From UBA6912 sp963792895 (GTDB taxonomy: Bacteria; Actinomycetota; Acidimicrobiia; Spongiisociales; UBA5794): a stretch of 64,000 nt of DNA. Positions 1 to 8,806 of this stretch are shown piece after piece. The position numbers were made by a program, and so were the translations under genes. The notes beneath the pieces were generated by a model, which was not told where the DNA came from, did no database searches, and saw only the letters and a program-made list of their open reading frames with translations. The stretch spans positions 186,001 through 250,000 of the forward strand of contig CAWBYA010000008.1 of NCBI GenBank assembly GCA_963792895.1. Direction: 5' to 3'. Positions within the stretch are counted from its first letter, which is position 1, and every line of letters starts with the position of its first letter.

Positions 1-435
1 CGACTCCGCCAGATTGCGCAGCACCGCTTCAGCCACCGATTCCCGTTCCTGGACCCCGCGGGGGTCGTCGAACACGATGACGTCGCCGCGACTGACGTCC
101 CCGATGTCGAAGGCGAGCTTGTTCACGAGCACACGGTCGTTGATCTGGAGGGTGTTCTCCATCGAGCTCGAAGGGATCCAGAACGCTTGAATCACGAACG
201 TCTTGATGACGACGGCGATGACCAGGGCGATGAGGATGAGAAGTGGCAGCTCCCTCCAGAAGGAGCGCCCTTTGCCCGACTCCTGCTCCTCCGGCGGAGC
301 CGGCTCCGCGGCATCCTCCGAGGAGGGAGCGGTCTCGATCGGTGGCTCCGTCACCTGGTCCGCCGCAGCGACCGCCTCGCCCGAGCCGGGTCGGGGCGCG
401 TCGTGGACAGGCTGATGCAGATCGGAATCGGTCAC
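1..435 (-). CDS. lepB: Signal peptidase I, 3' end beyond window
   Basis: Membrane-bound serine protease that removes signal peptides from exported proteins. Reading inward from a GTG at 435 (GGAG 12 bases upstream), the product has an acidic, Pro/Ala/Glu-rich cytoplasmic tail of about 60 residues, a basic stretch, one membrane segment (LLILIALVIAVVIKTFVIQA) and then the catalytic box IPSSSMENTL, whose second-last Ser before Met is the nucleophile, followed by DRVLVNKLAFDIG and RGDVIVF. The general-base lysine and the C-terminal boxes lie past the window edge. It follows rplS and a glycosylase gene on the same strand, matching the usual trmD-rplS-lepB neighbourhood. The family is certain; the start is likely. 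Confidence 0.93.
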   Translation of the reverse strand, partial: MTDSDLHQPVHDAPRPGSGEAVAAADQVTEPPIETAPSSEDAAEPAPPEEQESGKGRSFWRELPLLILIALVIAVVIKTFVIQAFWIPSSSMENTLQINDRVLVNKLAFDIGDVSRGDVIVFDDPRGVQERESVAEAVLRNLAES

Positions 436-459
436 GTTGGCACGTTACTCCACATGGGT

Positions 460-1117
460 TCAAAAGCCGGATGAGTCATAGGAACGGCCGCCGAGGTAGT
501 CGTGCCACAGAAGGCGAGCGGCGACGGCGCGCCAGGGACGCCATAGATCTGCCATCTGATCGGCCTCCTCGTAGGTCGGCGGCGCGTCCGTTGCGAGTGC
601 CCGACCAAGCGACACGACGAGGGCGCGATCTCCCGTCGGCCAGACATCGGGCCGCCCAAGAGCAAACAGCAGGTAATTGCTCGCCGTCCACGGGCCAACG
701 CCGACGAGGCGCTGGAGGTGAGCGACTGCCGCCTCGTCGCCGAGCCTGCCGGCAACGTCGAGGTCGAACTCGCCGGTGACGAGCGCACCGGCGAGATGCC
801 GCACATACCGGGTCTTCTGCCGGCTGAAGCCGACGGCGAGGAGCGCAGCGTCGTCGAGCGTGAGGAACGCGTCCGGCGTCACGGCGCCGAGACGCTCTTC
901 CAGTCGGCGATAGGCCGCGGCTCCTGAAGCGAGCGAGACCTGCTGCTCGAGGACCAACCGCACCAGGGTTGCGAAGCCGGGCTCACGACGCCACAGCGGC
1001 GGTATGCCGTTCCGTTCGAAGAGCTCGCGCGAGGACGCCGTCCCGCTCGGCGAGCGCGCGGCAGCCCGTTGCGAGGGAGGCGGGATCGAGGCGCACCTGT
1101 TGCGAGGGGCGCCGCAC
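460..1117 (-). CDS. DNA-3-methyladenine glycosylase (AlkA/HhH-GPD family), frameshifted
   Basis: Base-excision repair enzyme that removes alkylated purines. The C-terminal part carries LEQQVSLASG, a helix-hairpin-helix (LQRLVGVGPWTASNYLLFAL) and the catalytic Asp context WPTGDRALV. Upstream, ERNGIPPLWRREPGFATLV is typical of the family. The first about 33 residues (GTG at 1117, two bases after the rplS stop, then LDPASLATGCRALAERDG) are in another frame. Removing one T from CTCTTCG near 1018 joins them as ARALERNGIPPL. The gene is squeezed between rplS and lepB, an unusual place for a repair gene. About 218 residues when joined, short for AlkA because the N-terminal AlkA_N domain is missing. 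Confidence 0.85.
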
Positions 1118-1119
1118 CG

Positions 1120-1464
1120 TCAGGTGCGCTTCTCCTTGATGCGGGTGGCCTTGCCAACCCGATCGCGAAGGAAGTAGAGCTTGGCGCGCCGGACGTCGCC
1201 GCGGCGCATCACCTCGATCTTCTGAATGATGGGGGCGTGCACCGGGAAGATGCGCTCTACCCCCACTCCGAAGCTGATCTTCCGAACGGTGAAGGTCTCA
1301 CGGAGACCGCCGCCGCTGCGACCGATCACGACGCCCTCGTACACCTGCACCCGCTCTCGTCCACCCTCGACCACACGGACGTGGACGCGCACGGTGTCGC
1401 CGGGACCGAAGTCCGGCACGTCGTCGCGCAAGTACGCAGCCTCGATCTCATCGAGCGTGTTCAC
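1120..1464 (-). CDS. rplS: 50S ribosomal protein bL19
   Basis: Large-subunit ribosomal protein at the 30S-50S interface. The 114 residues read MNTLDEIEAAYLRDD at the start, then PGDTVRVHVRVVEG, VYEGVVIGRSGGGLRETF, VRKISFGVGVERIFPVH and RRAKLYFLRDRVGKATRIKE, which covers the full family. I chose the GTG at 1464 because GGAGGA precedes it and the family starts M-N-x-L-D; an in-frame GTG at 1476 would add four residues. It lies 108 bases after trmD on the same strand. Confidence 0.96.
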   Translation of the reverse strand: MNTLDEIEAAYLRDDVPDFGPGDTVRVHVRVVEGGRERVQVYEGVVIGRSGGGLRETFTVRKISFGVGVERIFPVHAPIIQKIEVMRRGDVRRAKLYFLRDRVGKATRIKEKRT

Positions 1465-1572
1465 GGGGTCCTCCACGAGGAAACGAAGTGAGGAAGCCGG
1501 GATTGTAGACGACCGCCGCCCATCCGCGAAATCGCCGGTGCCGGCGCTTCTCCGGCCGCTGGCGAGCTCGTG

Positions 1573-2253
1573 TCAGTCCTCCTGTCCAGGCGGTGCCATG
1601 AGATCAGGACGCCGCTCTGCGGTGCGACGCTGCCGTTGCTCCTCACGCCATGTTGCGATCCGTCCGTGATCGCCGGACAGCAGGACGTCGGGAACCGTCC
1701 AGCCCCTGAAGTCGGCAGGGCGGGTGTACTGCGGCTCTTCGAGCAGGCCGTTGCGGAAGCTCTCGGTGACGACCGACTCGGGGTTGCCCACCACCCCGGG
1801 AAGCAGCCGGGTGACACCCTCGATGATCGCGAGGGCCGCCACCTCGCCGCCGAGCAGCACGTAATCGCCCAGCGAGATCTCCTCGTCGATGAGGTGCTCG
1901 GCAACTCGCTCGTCGACGCCCTCGTACCGGCCGCACACGAGGGTGAGCGCCGGCAGGCCTGCCCACCGGTCCAGCGTCGCCTGGGTGAGTGGAGCGCCCA
2001 CGGGGGTGAGCAGCACGCGATGCGTGCTCGCCAGCGGCTCGAGCGCTTCGGCGAGCGGCTCGACCATCATCACCATCCCGGCGCCGCCACCGAACGGTGC
2101 GTCGTCGACTTGACGATGCACGCCCCTGCCCCATCGCCGCAGATCCACGATTCGGACGTCGATCACGCCATCGGAGCAGGCCTTGCCGACCAGGCTCACG
2201 CCCAGTGGGCCGGTGAAGAACTCGGGAAAGATCGTCACGACGGCGATGCGCAT
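1573..2253 (-). CDS. trmD: tRNA (guanine-N1)-methyltransferase
   Basis: Methylates G37 of tRNAs with S-adenosylmethionine, protecting the reading frame. The 226-residue product starts MRIAVVTIFPEFF and shows FGGGAGMVM, the knot motif VCGRYEGVDERV, the loop SLGDYVLLGGE and LLPGVVGNPES...PQYTRP, in family order. Where the E. coli enzyme has EDSF, containing the catalytic Asp, this protein reads TESF; a Glu at that place occurs in some bacterial TrmDs. Its normal upstream partner rimM is about 44 kb away at 46.1 kb, on the same strand. The ATG at 2253 matches the family start; upstream in-frame codons are not family-like. Confidence 0.96.
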   Translation of the reverse strand: MRIAVVTIFPEFFTGPLGVSLVGKACSDGVIDVRIVDLRRWGRGVHRQVDDAPFGGGAGMVMMVEPLAEALEPLASTHRVLLTPVGAPLTQATLDRWAGLPALTLVCGRYEGVDERVAEHLIDEEISLGDYVLLGGEVAALAIIEGVTRLLPGVVGNPESVVTESFRNGLLEEPQYTRPADFRGWTVPDVLLSGDHGRIATWREEQRQRRTAERRPDLMAPPGQED

Positions 2254-2327
2254 GATCCACAGAGTACGGCGCTTCCGTATAGTGACGAAGGCACATCCCT
2301 GGGGATTACAGAGAGAAGGGACCATCA

Positions 2328-3263
2328 ATGCGCCGAATCATCATGCTCGTCGCCGCGCTCACCCTCATGGTGACCGCGCTCACGGCAGCACCCGCCACAG
2401 CAGCAGGCAACGACACCATTCCGCTTCCCAACGGCTTCCAGCCGGAGGGAATCGCAGTTACCGACGACGGGACGTTCTACGTGGGCTCCCTGAAGGACGG
2501 ATCGATCTATCGCGGAGACGTGGTCACGGGTGCCGGCGAAGTCATCTTCACCCCGTCGGACGTTCGTACAGCTGTCGGACTCTGGTACGACGAGCTGTCC
2601 GGCCACCTCTTTGTTGCCGGCGGCCCCTTCGGTGCCGTCCATGTCTATGACGGCGCCACCGGTGCTGAGCTCGCCAGCTACGCCATTGCTGCAGGCTTCA
2701 TCAATGACGTGGTCGTGACGCGTGACGCCGCCTACTTCACCGACTCGTTTGCGCCCGTCATCTACAAGCTGCCCTTCGGTCCGCACCGGTCGCTGCCCTC
2801 GGGGAACCCGGTCGAGACCATCGCGCTCGGTGGTGACTACGTCTTCGATCCAACCACCTTCAACGGCAACGGCATCGAAGCCTCCCCCACCGGTGCGCTG
2901 ATCCTCGCCAACTCGAGCAACGCCACGCTGTATCGCGTCAACCCGGCAAACGGTATGGCGCGGGCGATCGACCTCGGCGGAGCGACGCTGCCGAACGCCG
3001 ATGGCATCCTGTTGCAGGGCAACACGCTCTACGTCGTGCAGAACTTCCTCAACCAGATCTCTGAGATCAGGCTGTCACGCAACCTCAGATCCGGGGTCAT
3101 CACGGACGTGATCACCAGCCCGGATTTCCGTATCCCAACCACCGTCGGCTCGTTCAGGGGCTCGCTGTTCGCCGTCAATTCCCGATTCGACGTCGCACCG
3201 CCGTTCCAGCCAGGGGTCGATCCCAACCTCGACTACGACGTGGTGCGCATCGCGAGGCGCTGA
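2328..3263 (+). CDS. Secreted SMP-30/gluconolactonase-like beta-propeller protein
   Basis: Exported protein with a signal peptide (MRRIIMLVAALTLMVTAL, cleavage after APATAA), followed by repeated short strands typical of a six-bladed SMP-30/NHL-type propeller, such as PEGIAVTDDGTFYVGSLKDG, GNGIEASPTGALILANSSN and NADGILLQGNTLYVVQNFLN. The family includes lactonases and strictosidine-synthase-like hydrolases; the substrate cannot be told. AGAAGGGA lies 6-13 bases before the ATG. It is divergent from trmD and ends at a strong hairpin facing a convergent gene. The fold is likely, the function unknown. Confidence 0.72.
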   Translation: MRRIIMLVAALTLMVTALTAAPATAAGNDTIPLPNGFQPEGIAVTDDGTFYVGSLKDGSIYRGDVVTGAGEVIFTPSDVRTAVGLWYDELSGHLFVAGGPFGAVHVYDGATGAELASYAIAAGFINDVVVTRDAAYFTDSFAPVIYKLPFGPHRSLPSGNPVETIALGGDYVFDPTTFNGNGIEASPTGALILANSSNATLYRVNPANGMARAIDLGGATLPNADGILLQGNTLYVVQNFLNQISEIRLSRNLRSGVITDVITSPDFRIPTTVGSFRGSLFAVNSRFDVAPPFQPGVDPNLDYDVVRIARR

Positions 3264-3286
3264 AGTCGCCACTCACTCGTCGACCG

Positions 3287-3312
3287 CAGTGGGGTCCGCA
3301 GGGACCCCACTG
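3287..3312. terminator. Bidirectional hairpin between convergent genes
   Basis: Perfect 11-bp stem CAGTGGGGTCC / GGACCCCACTG with a four-base loop, placed between the 3' ends of the propeller gene (3263) and the GNAT gene (3324). There is no T-run on either side. The position and stem strength suggest a shared transcription stop. Confidence 0.7.
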
Positions 3313-3323
3313 TCGCGATTGCA

Positions 3324-4229
3324 TCAGACGGGATCGAGGTCCTTCAGCCACAGCTCGCAGTTGAACCTCTTCTCGAACCCCATTGCGAGGTAGAAGGGCT
3401 GGTCGGAGCCGACCCACGCGACGTCCGCACCCTCGGCTGCCGCTCGGCGCAGCGTCTCCATGACGGCAACCGTCCCGAGGCCCATCCGGCGGTAGTCGGG
3501 ATCGGTTGCCACCGGTTCGACGTACGCCACGCGGTTGTCCGGCACGACCCACATCCCGGCATAGGCGACGTAGTCACCGGTAGGGGCGACGACCACGATG
3601 GTGAGGTCCTTGCGAAAGTGCGGTGCTCCCTGGGACCACCGCCTCGCTGCGGCGTCGTACACAACCGGGTCTTGGTGGTTGAACCCGCGCCACAGAACGC
3701 GGTCGATCTTGGCGAGGTCGTTGTCGTCGTCGAGGCTGTGAAGGCCGAACCCGGCAGGGAGGGGCCGCGGTGCGATCTCGCGGTCGAGGAGGAACCGCGA
3801 CTGCGGTTCGGCCCGATCGGGCAGCCGTGCGAACCCGCGCTCGGCGAGGATCTTCGCGAAGGCGATATCCATCTCGGAGACGTACATGCCGAGCACGTTG
3901 CGTCCCAGCGAGCGTGGCACCCCGCCGAAGTGAGCCTCCGCCCAGTCGACCATCGCCGGCTTCACGTGGTCGTGGCCCGGGCGCACCTGCGCATAGACGA
4001 ATGCGGGGGTGTGCTCGAAGTGCACGATGCCGACTATGCGGCCCGCCTCCTCCACGACCCCGAAGTCATCGATCGGCATGCCGACGATCAACGGGTGCCA
4101 GTGCATGTACTCCCACCGGGGCTCGAGCCAGTTGGCAAACGTGTCGCCCGGCGCGTACATCTCAACGAGAAAGCGGTCGATGCGGTGGTAGTCGACCGTG
4201 CGGTCGTAGGGCCTGATCCGGAACGTCAT
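3324..4229 (-). CDS. GNAT acetyltransferase, probable tandem-domain
   Basis: About 301 residues. The C-terminal half (about 185-295) has a clear acetyl-CoA-binding core: YVEPVATDPDYRRMGLGTVA, with the R-x-x-G-x-G/A-type loop, then AVMETLRRAAAEGADVAWVG and FYLAMGFEKRF. The N-terminal half (GRIVGIVHFEHTPAFV, then GMYVSEMDIAFAKILAERGF) looks like a second, degenerate GNAT unit. The acceptor substrate is unknown. It is last in the minus-strand run cofG-cofH-acyl-CoA dehydrogenase-GNAT, 46 bases after the dehydrogenase. It may be an N-acetyltransferase of a small molecule or peptide; co-transcription with the F420 genes is only positional evidence. Confidence 0.75.
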   Translation of the reverse strand: MTFRIRPYDRTVDYHRIDRFLVEMYAPGDTFANWLEPRWEYMHWHPLIVGMPIDDFGVVEEAGRIVGIVHFEHTPAFVYAQVRPGHDHVKPAMVDWAEAHFGGVPRSLGRNVLGMYVSEMDIAFAKILAERGFARLPDRAEPQSRFLLDREIAPRPLPAGFGLHSLDDDNDLAKIDRVLWRGFNHQDPVVYDAAARRWSQGAPHFRKDLTIVVVAPTGDYVAYAGMWVVPDNRVAYVEPVATDPDYRRMGLGTVAVMETLRRAAAEGADVAWVGSDQPFYLAMGFEKRFNCELWLKDLDPV

Positions 4230-4275
4230 GGTCGCCTCCAGGAGCCGCCCTCTGCCTACCCGGTACCCTCAGACG

Positions 4276-5506
4276 CTATCTGCCGACCGGGATCTCCGAG
4301 AAGGGCCGGTCGGTGTCGACGCGCAGGTCTTTCGGGAGGCCGAGCACCCGCTCGCCGATGATGTTGCGCTGCACGGCGTCCGTACCTCCCCCGATGCGGA
4401 GCCCCGGACCGCCGAGGAACGCCGTGTGCCACTGCCCCTCCCATGGAGCTCCTCCGCCACTGACGAGCGCGTCGGGGCCCATCAACTCGAGTGCGAGGTC
4501 GAACACATCGGTGAGCAGGGACGTCACGGCCAGCTTCATGATCGAGCCCTCGGGTCCCGGCATCCGGCCCTGGGACAGCGCAGTCATCAAACGGAGCATC
4601 GTGAACCGCAGCGCGCCCGATCGGGCATAGATGTCGGCGTAGCGCTGCCGCACCGATGGGTCGGACGCTGCCTCCCGTTGACGAATGAGGTCGCCGAGCG
4701 CATCGATGAGCCGTGCGCCGCCGGCAATCGCGTTGAAACGCTCCCACATGAAGGTTGCGATGACAACCCGCCAGCCGTCGCCCACCTCGCCGATGCGCAT
4801 CGAGTCGGGGACCCGCACGTCGCGTAGGAACACCTCGTTGAAGTTCGCCGAGTCGGTCATCTGGCGCAGCGGCCTGGCCTCGACGCCGTCTGCCCGCATG
4901 TCGACCATGAACGCCGTGAGGCCGCGATGTTTGGGGGCGGACGGGTCGTGGCGGGCGATGCACAGGCCCCAGTCGGCATGGTGGGCGAACGTCGTCCACA
5001 CCTTCTGGCCGTTGAGCACCCACTCGTCGCCGTCGCGGCAGCGCCCTGGTACTGAGCCCGGCGAGATCGGAGCCGGCGTCCGGCTCGGAGAACAACTGGC
5101 ACCACACCTCGTCGCCCCGCAACAGGGGACGCAGGAAACGATCCCGCTGCTCTGCCGTGCCGTGTTGCATGACGGCGGGGCCGCACCACCCGAGGCCGAC
5201 CACGAGAGCATCGTGGGGAACGTCGAACTCGGCTTCCTCCATCTTGAAGATCAGGTCCTCGACGATCGATCCGCCCCGGCCGCCGTACGCCTCCTGCCAA
5301 GCGATCCCGGCCCAGCCCGCATCGAACTTGGTACGCTGCCACGCCTTGGCCTCGGCAAGCCGGGCGGCCTCCTCCTCCACCGACCACTCGGCGACGATCG
5401 CAGACAGCGTGACGACGGTCGATGGCAGCGGCTTTGCGTTGGCTGCGAGGAAGGCCCGCGCCGCAGCACGAAACGCGGCCTCGTCGGGAGAATCGTGCGG
5501 GTCCAT
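4276..5506 (-). CDS. Acyl-CoA dehydrogenase, frameshifted
   Basis: FAD enzyme of acyl-CoA alpha,beta-dehydrogenation. The first frame (from ATG 5506) gives the N-terminal helical domain with GWAGIAWQEAYGGRGG and the motif WCQLFSEPDAGSDLAGLSTR. The second frame gives RDGDEWVLNGQKVWTT, HADWGLCIARHDPS, WERFNAIAGGARLIDAL and the C-terminal GGGTDAVQRNIIGERVLGLP. Deleting one C in CTGCCGC near 5048 joins them as STRALRDGDEW. Joined length is about 409 residues, normal for actinobacterial FadE proteins that act on steroid side chains or fatty acids. It is 50 bases downstream of cofH, and its substrate is not predictable. Confidence 0.88.
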
Positions 5507-5556
5507 GCGGCGCAGGGTACCGCAGCTCTCGAGAGCTCAGACATCAGACTTCTGCT

Positions 5557-7425
5557 TCAGGCCTGGGTCGTCGATTTCGCCGGCTCGTACAGCGTGGTGC
5601 GCCGCACCGGGATGCGCCCGGCCCCGATGATCGCCGTCTCGAAGTCGGTGGCGTCGAGGAACGTGCCGTGGGATGCCCCGGCGGACCGCGAGATGATCTC
5701 GTCCATCAGCGTGCCACCGAGGTCGTTGCAGCCGGCGTCGAGCAGCCGCACCCCCGCCTCGATGCCGAGCTTCACCCACGAGGCCTGGATGTTCGGGATC
5801 AGCCCGTCGAACGCGATGCGGGAGACGGCGTGGATCAGCACCACCTCGTCCCATGTGGGCCCGGGGCGGCTCTTGCCGCGCACGTAGATCGGGGCCCCCA
5901 TGTGCACGAACGGGAGCGGGACGAACTCAGTGATGCCGCCCGTCCGGCGCTGGACCTGACGCAGCACCTCGAAGTGGTTCGCCCACGAGGCGGCATCGTC
6001 GATGTGGCCGAACATGACCGTGCTCGTCGACTTCATACCGAGCTCGTGGGCTGTGATCATCACCTCGGCCCATTGGGCGGTGCGGATCTTGTCGGGGCAC
6101 AGGTGGATGCGTACGCGGTCGTCGAGGATCTCGGCGGCAGTTCCGGGGAGGGTGCCGAGGCCGGCGTCACGCAGCCGGGTGAGGAAGTCGCGTACGGGGA
6201 CGCCGAGTGTCTCTGCCCCCTGCCAGACCTCCAGGGGCGTGAAGCCGTGGATGTGCATGTCGGGAAGCTGCGCCTTGATGGCTTCCACCACCGTCACGTA
6301 GAAATCGCCGGTGAACTCGGGGTGGATGCCGCCCTGGAGGCACACCTCGGTGGCGCCCCGCTCCCACGCTTCGACACTGCGCTCGACGACTTGGGGGATG
6401 GTCATCAGGTACGGGTCCTCGCGCAGGTTGAGCGACCGAGGCCCCTTCGAGAAGGCGCAGAATCCGCAGCGGAAGTAGCACTGGTTGGTGTAGTTGATGT
6501 TGCGGTTGACGATGTAGCTGACCGTGTCGCCGTTGACCCGGCGCCGCAACTCGTCGGCGACCGCGGCGATGGCATCCACCTCGTCGCCACGCGCTCTGAA
6601 GAGCCGCTCGATCTCGTCACGGGACGGGGGCGTACCGGCGAGCGAGCGATCGAGGATGGCGGCGATCTCCGCGCCGACGCGGCCGGGAGTATCGGGTGAG
6701 CTGGCAATCCACGCCGCATCAGCCCAGGCTGCGGAGAACCGTCCCTCCGGCATCGGGGCGTGCATGTCTCGGCCCGGCGCCCACTCGTAGCGAGGCCGGG
6801 CAGCACCGCCGGCATCGGCCTGGTCGAGATAGGCGGTGAAGAGGTCGGCGTCGAGCGCTGCGCGAGCGGCATCCACTGGTAGCCCGATCGGAAAGGCGGT
6901 GCGCTCGATCAGGCTCCGGGGTGCAAGCCCGTCACGGAGGGCGCCGATCCGATCGGTATCCCAGTCGCGCAGCAACAGGTCTCGGGCCCCGAGCTCGACA
7001 GCTTCGACGGCATCCTCCACCGAGTCGACAAACACGGATACGCGGGTTGTGATGGCGGGAAGGGCGGCGAGGTTCGCGGCCTCAGCCACCCTGCTCCGCC
7101 CGGTGCGCAAGAACGCTGCGCCGGATCGTGCAAGCGCATCGAGCACCGCGGCCCTGTCGTCATCGTGGGTCACCGTCAGCCGCCACCCCGGTATCGCCCT
7201 CTCCGCCGCCTCTCGTGCTGCCGTAGGCGAGACGACCCATGCGGCCGCGTCACTCTCGAGCGACGCGGCCACCCCCAGAAGTCCGCCGTGGTGTGCAGCA
7301 CTGCGATCGGCGGCCGTCAAGGTCGGCACCTCGACCGCGGTCGTGCCCTCGCGGCGGCGAGTTGAAGCCCACAGCTCGTTCACCGAGTCGGCAGGGCGCA
7401 CGCGGAGGAAGGTGATCTCGTTCAT
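5557..7425 (-). CDS. cofH: FO synthase subunit 2 (CofH) with a long N-terminal extension
   Basis: Radical-SAM enzyme that couples 5-amino-6-(D-ribitylamino)uracil to tyrosine in making FO, the chromophore of coenzyme F420. Residues about 285-622 form CofH: VNRNINYTNQCYFRCGFCAF (CX3CX2C cluster), TEVCLQGGIHPEFTGDFYV, GFTPLEVWQGAETLGVP, LPGTAAEILDDRVR and WVKLGIEAGVRLLDAGCNDL. Usual CofH proteins are about 350-400 residues; here the first roughly 230 residues are extra and I do not recognise them. ATG 7425 overlaps the cofG stop by four bases, so the two halves of FO synthase are translationally coupled. Confidence 0.92.
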   Translation of the reverse strand: MNEITFLRVRPADSVNELWASTRRREGTTAVEVPTLTAADRSAAHHGGLLGVAASLESDAAAWVVSPTAAREAAERAIPGWRLTVTHDDDRAAVLDALARSGAAFLRTGRSRVAEAANLAALPAITTRVSVFVDSVEDAVEAVELGARDLLLRDWDTDRIGALRDGLAPRSLIERTAFPIGLPVDAARAALDADLFTAYLDQADAGGAARPRYEWAPGRDMHAPMPEGRFSAAWADAAWIASSPDTPGRVGAEIAAILDRSLAGTPPSRDEIERLFRARGDEVDAIAAVADELRRRVNGDTVSYIVNRNINYTNQCYFRCGFCAFSKGPRSLNLREDPYLMTIPQVVERSVEAWERGATEVCLQGGIHPEFTGDFYVTVVEAIKAQLPDMHIHGFTPLEVWQGAETLGVPVRDFLTRLRDAGLGTLPGTAAEILDDRVRIHLCPDKIRTAQWAEVMITAHELGMKSTSTVMFGHIDDAASWANHFEVLRQVQRRTGGITEFVPLPFVHMGAPIYVRGKSRPGPTWDEVVLIHAVSRIAFDGLIPNIQASWVKLGIEAGVRLLDAGCNDLGGTLMDEIISRSAGASHGTFLDATDFETAIIGAGRIPVRRTTLYEPAKSTTQA

Positions 7426-8565
7426 GGTGCAGCATCCTCCAATTGGGGCGCGAGCGCATAGCCGTCGTCATCCGTTGCGGCCTGCGCTTTGGCCAGCAGG
7501 CCCGGATCGATCCAGTCGGCCGTCAGGTACTCGGGGTACACCGGGAGGCGGGGGCGGAGAGCGAAGCCCGCAGCTTCGGTGACCTCCCGCAGCGTGTCGA
7601 GATGGGGCCACGGCGCCTCCGGGTTCACCCAGTCGATGGTGAGCGGCGAGACCCCTCCCCAGTCGTTGATGCCTGCGCCGAGGTAGACGCCGAAGTCCTC
7701 AGTGAGGTTGGGGGGGACCTGCAGATTCATCTCCGGACCGAGTATCCATCGCGCCGCGGCCACCACGCGTGCGAAGTACTGAACGGTCGGCTCGGCGTCC
7801 CGGCGCTTGCGGGTGTCGTCTTTGGCCCGGAAGTTCTGGACGATGGTCTCCTGCAGGTGGCCGTGGCGGGCGTGCAGATCGGCGAGGGCAAAGAGCGAGT
7901 CGACCACCTCGCGCGGCGTCTCTCCGATACCCACGAGCACACCAGACGTGAAGGGCACACGATGCCTGGCTGCAGCTTCGATCGTCGCCACTCGCACCGC
8001 CGGGTCCTTGTCGGGGCAGTTGTGGTGGGGCATGCCCGGGTTCCATGAGCCGCGGCGAGATGTTCTCGAGCATCAGTCCCATGCTCACGTTGGACGGGCG
8101 CAGCTCGCCGATCGAAGCGTCGTCCATCACGCCGGGATTGGCGTGCGGGAAGAGCGCGGTCTCGGCGACGACCCGGTCGCTCATCGCCCGGACGTAGTCG
8201 AGCGTCGTGGCGTGGCCGTGGGCATCGAGGAAAGCCTGCGCCTGCGGCCAGCGGTCCTCTGGGCGGTCGCCGAGCGTGAAGAGGGCTTCGGTGCAGCGAT
8301 GCGCCTCCCCCGCCCGGGCGATGGCCATCACGTCGTCCGGAGTGAGGTACTCGCCACCCGCACCCGGCGGCTTGGCGAAGGTGCAGTACGTGCACGTGTC
8401 GCGGCACAGTGTGGTCAGAGGGATGAACACCTTGCGGCTGTACGTGATGGTGCGGCCCTTGCCGTCGTCGCGAAGCCGGGCGGCTTCAGCCATGAGCGGC
8501 GCGGGATCGCGCCGGCCCGTGATCAGCTCGACTGCCAGGTCTGGTTCAGGTTCCGGAAACGCCAT
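7422..8565 (-). CDS. cofG: FO synthase subunit 1 (CofG), frameshifted
   Basis: Radical-SAM partner of CofH in FO formation. From the ATG at 8565 (MAFPEPEPDLAVELITGRRD) one frame gives ITYSRKVFIPLTTLCRDTCT with the CX3CX2C cluster (CRDTCTYCTF), and LENISPRLMEPG. A second frame continues MPHHNCPDKDPAVRVATIEA, SGVLVGIGETPREVVDSLFA and GVYLGAGINDWGGVSPLTID to the stop at 7422. Deleting one G from CCCGGGCATG near 8040 restores EPGMPHHNCPDKDP, a family signature. About 380 residues joined. Its stop overlaps the cofH start, which fits one operon. Confidence 0.92.
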
Positions 8566-8755
8566 CGCCGGAACAGTATCAGCAGTCAGAGACCTGCCGT
8601 GACGGCGGTGTCGAGCGGCCTGCGCAGCCTGGTGATGGCCCGTGGCGACCTGGCGCCAAGTGCATGCCAAGCCGGTGACGGACCACAACCACGTCGCGAC
8701 TTCGTCCACTTCGGGAGGCTCCAACACCCGCCCGCGGCTTCCTTCGAAGTGGAGG

Positions 8756-8784
8756 GGCCCGGATCCCTCGGGGAGATCCGGGCC
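8756..8784 (-). terminator. Hairpin downstream of the giant secreted protein gene
   Basis: Ten-base perfect stem GGCCCGGATC / GATCCGGGCC with a nine-base loop, 23 bases after the stop of the minus-strand gene ending at 8807. The rest of the 240-base gap up to the cofG start at 8565 shows no other clear feature. Confidence 0.65.
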
Positions 8785-8806
8785 GACCCACGCTCATCTG
8801 CACCCG

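Noticed and set aside
5422..6699. Long plus-strand open frame opposite cofH, and many similar ones over 200 codons elsewhere
   Set aside because: In DNA this rich in G+C, frames opposite real genes stay open by chance; they are Arg/His/Val-rich, show no family motif, and the genes on the other strand are certain.
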